Positions 5,543 to 5,713 of a stretch of DNA of 5,713 bases are shown one piece after another; positions within the stretch are counted from its first letter, which is position 1, and each line of letters opens with the position of its first letter. This stretch comes from Thermomicrobiaceae bacterium (lineage in GTDB: Bacteria; Chloroflexota; Chloroflexia; Thermomicrobiales; Thermomicrobiaceae): positions 1-5,713 of the forward strand of contig SKKR01000557.1 in NCBI GenBank assembly GCA_007123655.1. The letters are read 5' to 3'. The notes under the pieces are model-generated. The model worked only from the letters and a program-made list of their open reading frames with translations. It had not been told where the DNA came from and did not search any database. The position numbers were made by a program, and so were the translations under genes.

Positions 5543-5713
5543 ATGTCTGAAGAGAATGGGATATTACTGGAATGCCGCAAGGTATCCAAGCTTTTTGGAG
5601 ACACATCAAATACACAGACAGCCTTGAAAATGATGCGCGAAGGCGTTGGCAAAGATGAGATCCAGGAGAAGCAGGGTGTCGTGGTAGGTGTCCGGGAAGC
5701 GTCCTTCGAGGTA
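5543..5713 (+). CDS. Glycine betaine/proline ABC transporter ATP-binding subunit (OpuAA/ProV type), N-terminal 57 codons
   Basis: An open frame from ATG 5543 to the right edge gives 57 residues, beginning MSEENGILLECRKVSKLFGD. GGAG at 5531-5534 lies 8 nt upstream. Instead of going directly to the Walker A loop, the protein carries the insert typical of ProV/OpuAA ATPases: TALKMMREGVGKDEI (26-40), then EKQGVVVGVREASFEV (42-57). This matches the family pattern A-L-x-L-L-x-E-G-x-S-K-E-E-I ... G-V-x-x-x-S-F-E-V. Walker A is expected about ten residues beyond the window edge, so ATPase competence cannot be checked. The product would energise import from the cytosolic face together with a permease presumably encoded just downstream. 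It follows the second binding-protein gene on the same strand. Confidence 0.9.
   Translation, partial: MSEENGILLECRKVSKLFGDTSNTQTALKMMREGVGKDEIQEKQGVVVGVREASFEV

Overview
The window comes from a moderately GC-rich (about 60% by eye) bacterium. Three hints point to Chloroflexota, possibly a Thermomicrobia-like lineage: an imperfect palindromic repeat of the type whose chance translation reads 'VILNGVKNL', secreted lipoproteins with long Asp/Glu linkers after the lipobox Cys, and the overall gene style. This assignment is an inference; no rRNA or other phylogenetic marker is present.

Minus strand, positions 1-2015: an enoyl-CoA hydratase/isomerase gene (1257-2015) with a good candidate promoter at 2061-2089. 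Downstream of it lies a family III (CaiB/BaiF/formyl-CoA transferase type) CoA-transferase gene (start at 1016) that runs off the left edge. The 240-bp gap between them holds an imperfect palindromic repeat and a 20-bp tandem repeat.

Plus strand, positions 2016-5713: a quaternary-ammonium (glycine betaine/proline/carnitine type) ABC uptake locus. It has two tandem paralogous lipoprotein substrate-binding proteins (2523-3641 and 4152-5372), each behind a roughly 500-bp hairpin-rich non-coding stretch. These are followed by the first 57 codons of an OpuAA/ProV-type ATPase (5543 to the right edge). A good sigma70-type promoter (3732-3760) lies between the two binding-protein genes, so the second copy probably has its own transcription start and a leader of about 385 nt. 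Strong GC hairpins sit after each binding-protein gene (3665-3690 and 5482-5507) without clear T-tracts.

How the parts may work together: the plus-strand genes would capture and import a trimethylammonium-type compound. The divergent CoA-transferase and enoyl-CoA hydratase resemble in class the CaiB/CaiD pair that activates and hydrates/dehydrates carnitine-CoA in enterobacteria. A linked uptake plus CoA-dependent catabolism of carnitine or a related betaine is therefore a plausible hypothesis, but it is not demonstrated by the sequence. The most unusual signals are the long structured leader with two mutually exclusive hairpins, the differing cysteine and aromatic residues of the two binding proteins, and the expanded acidic linker in the second copy.
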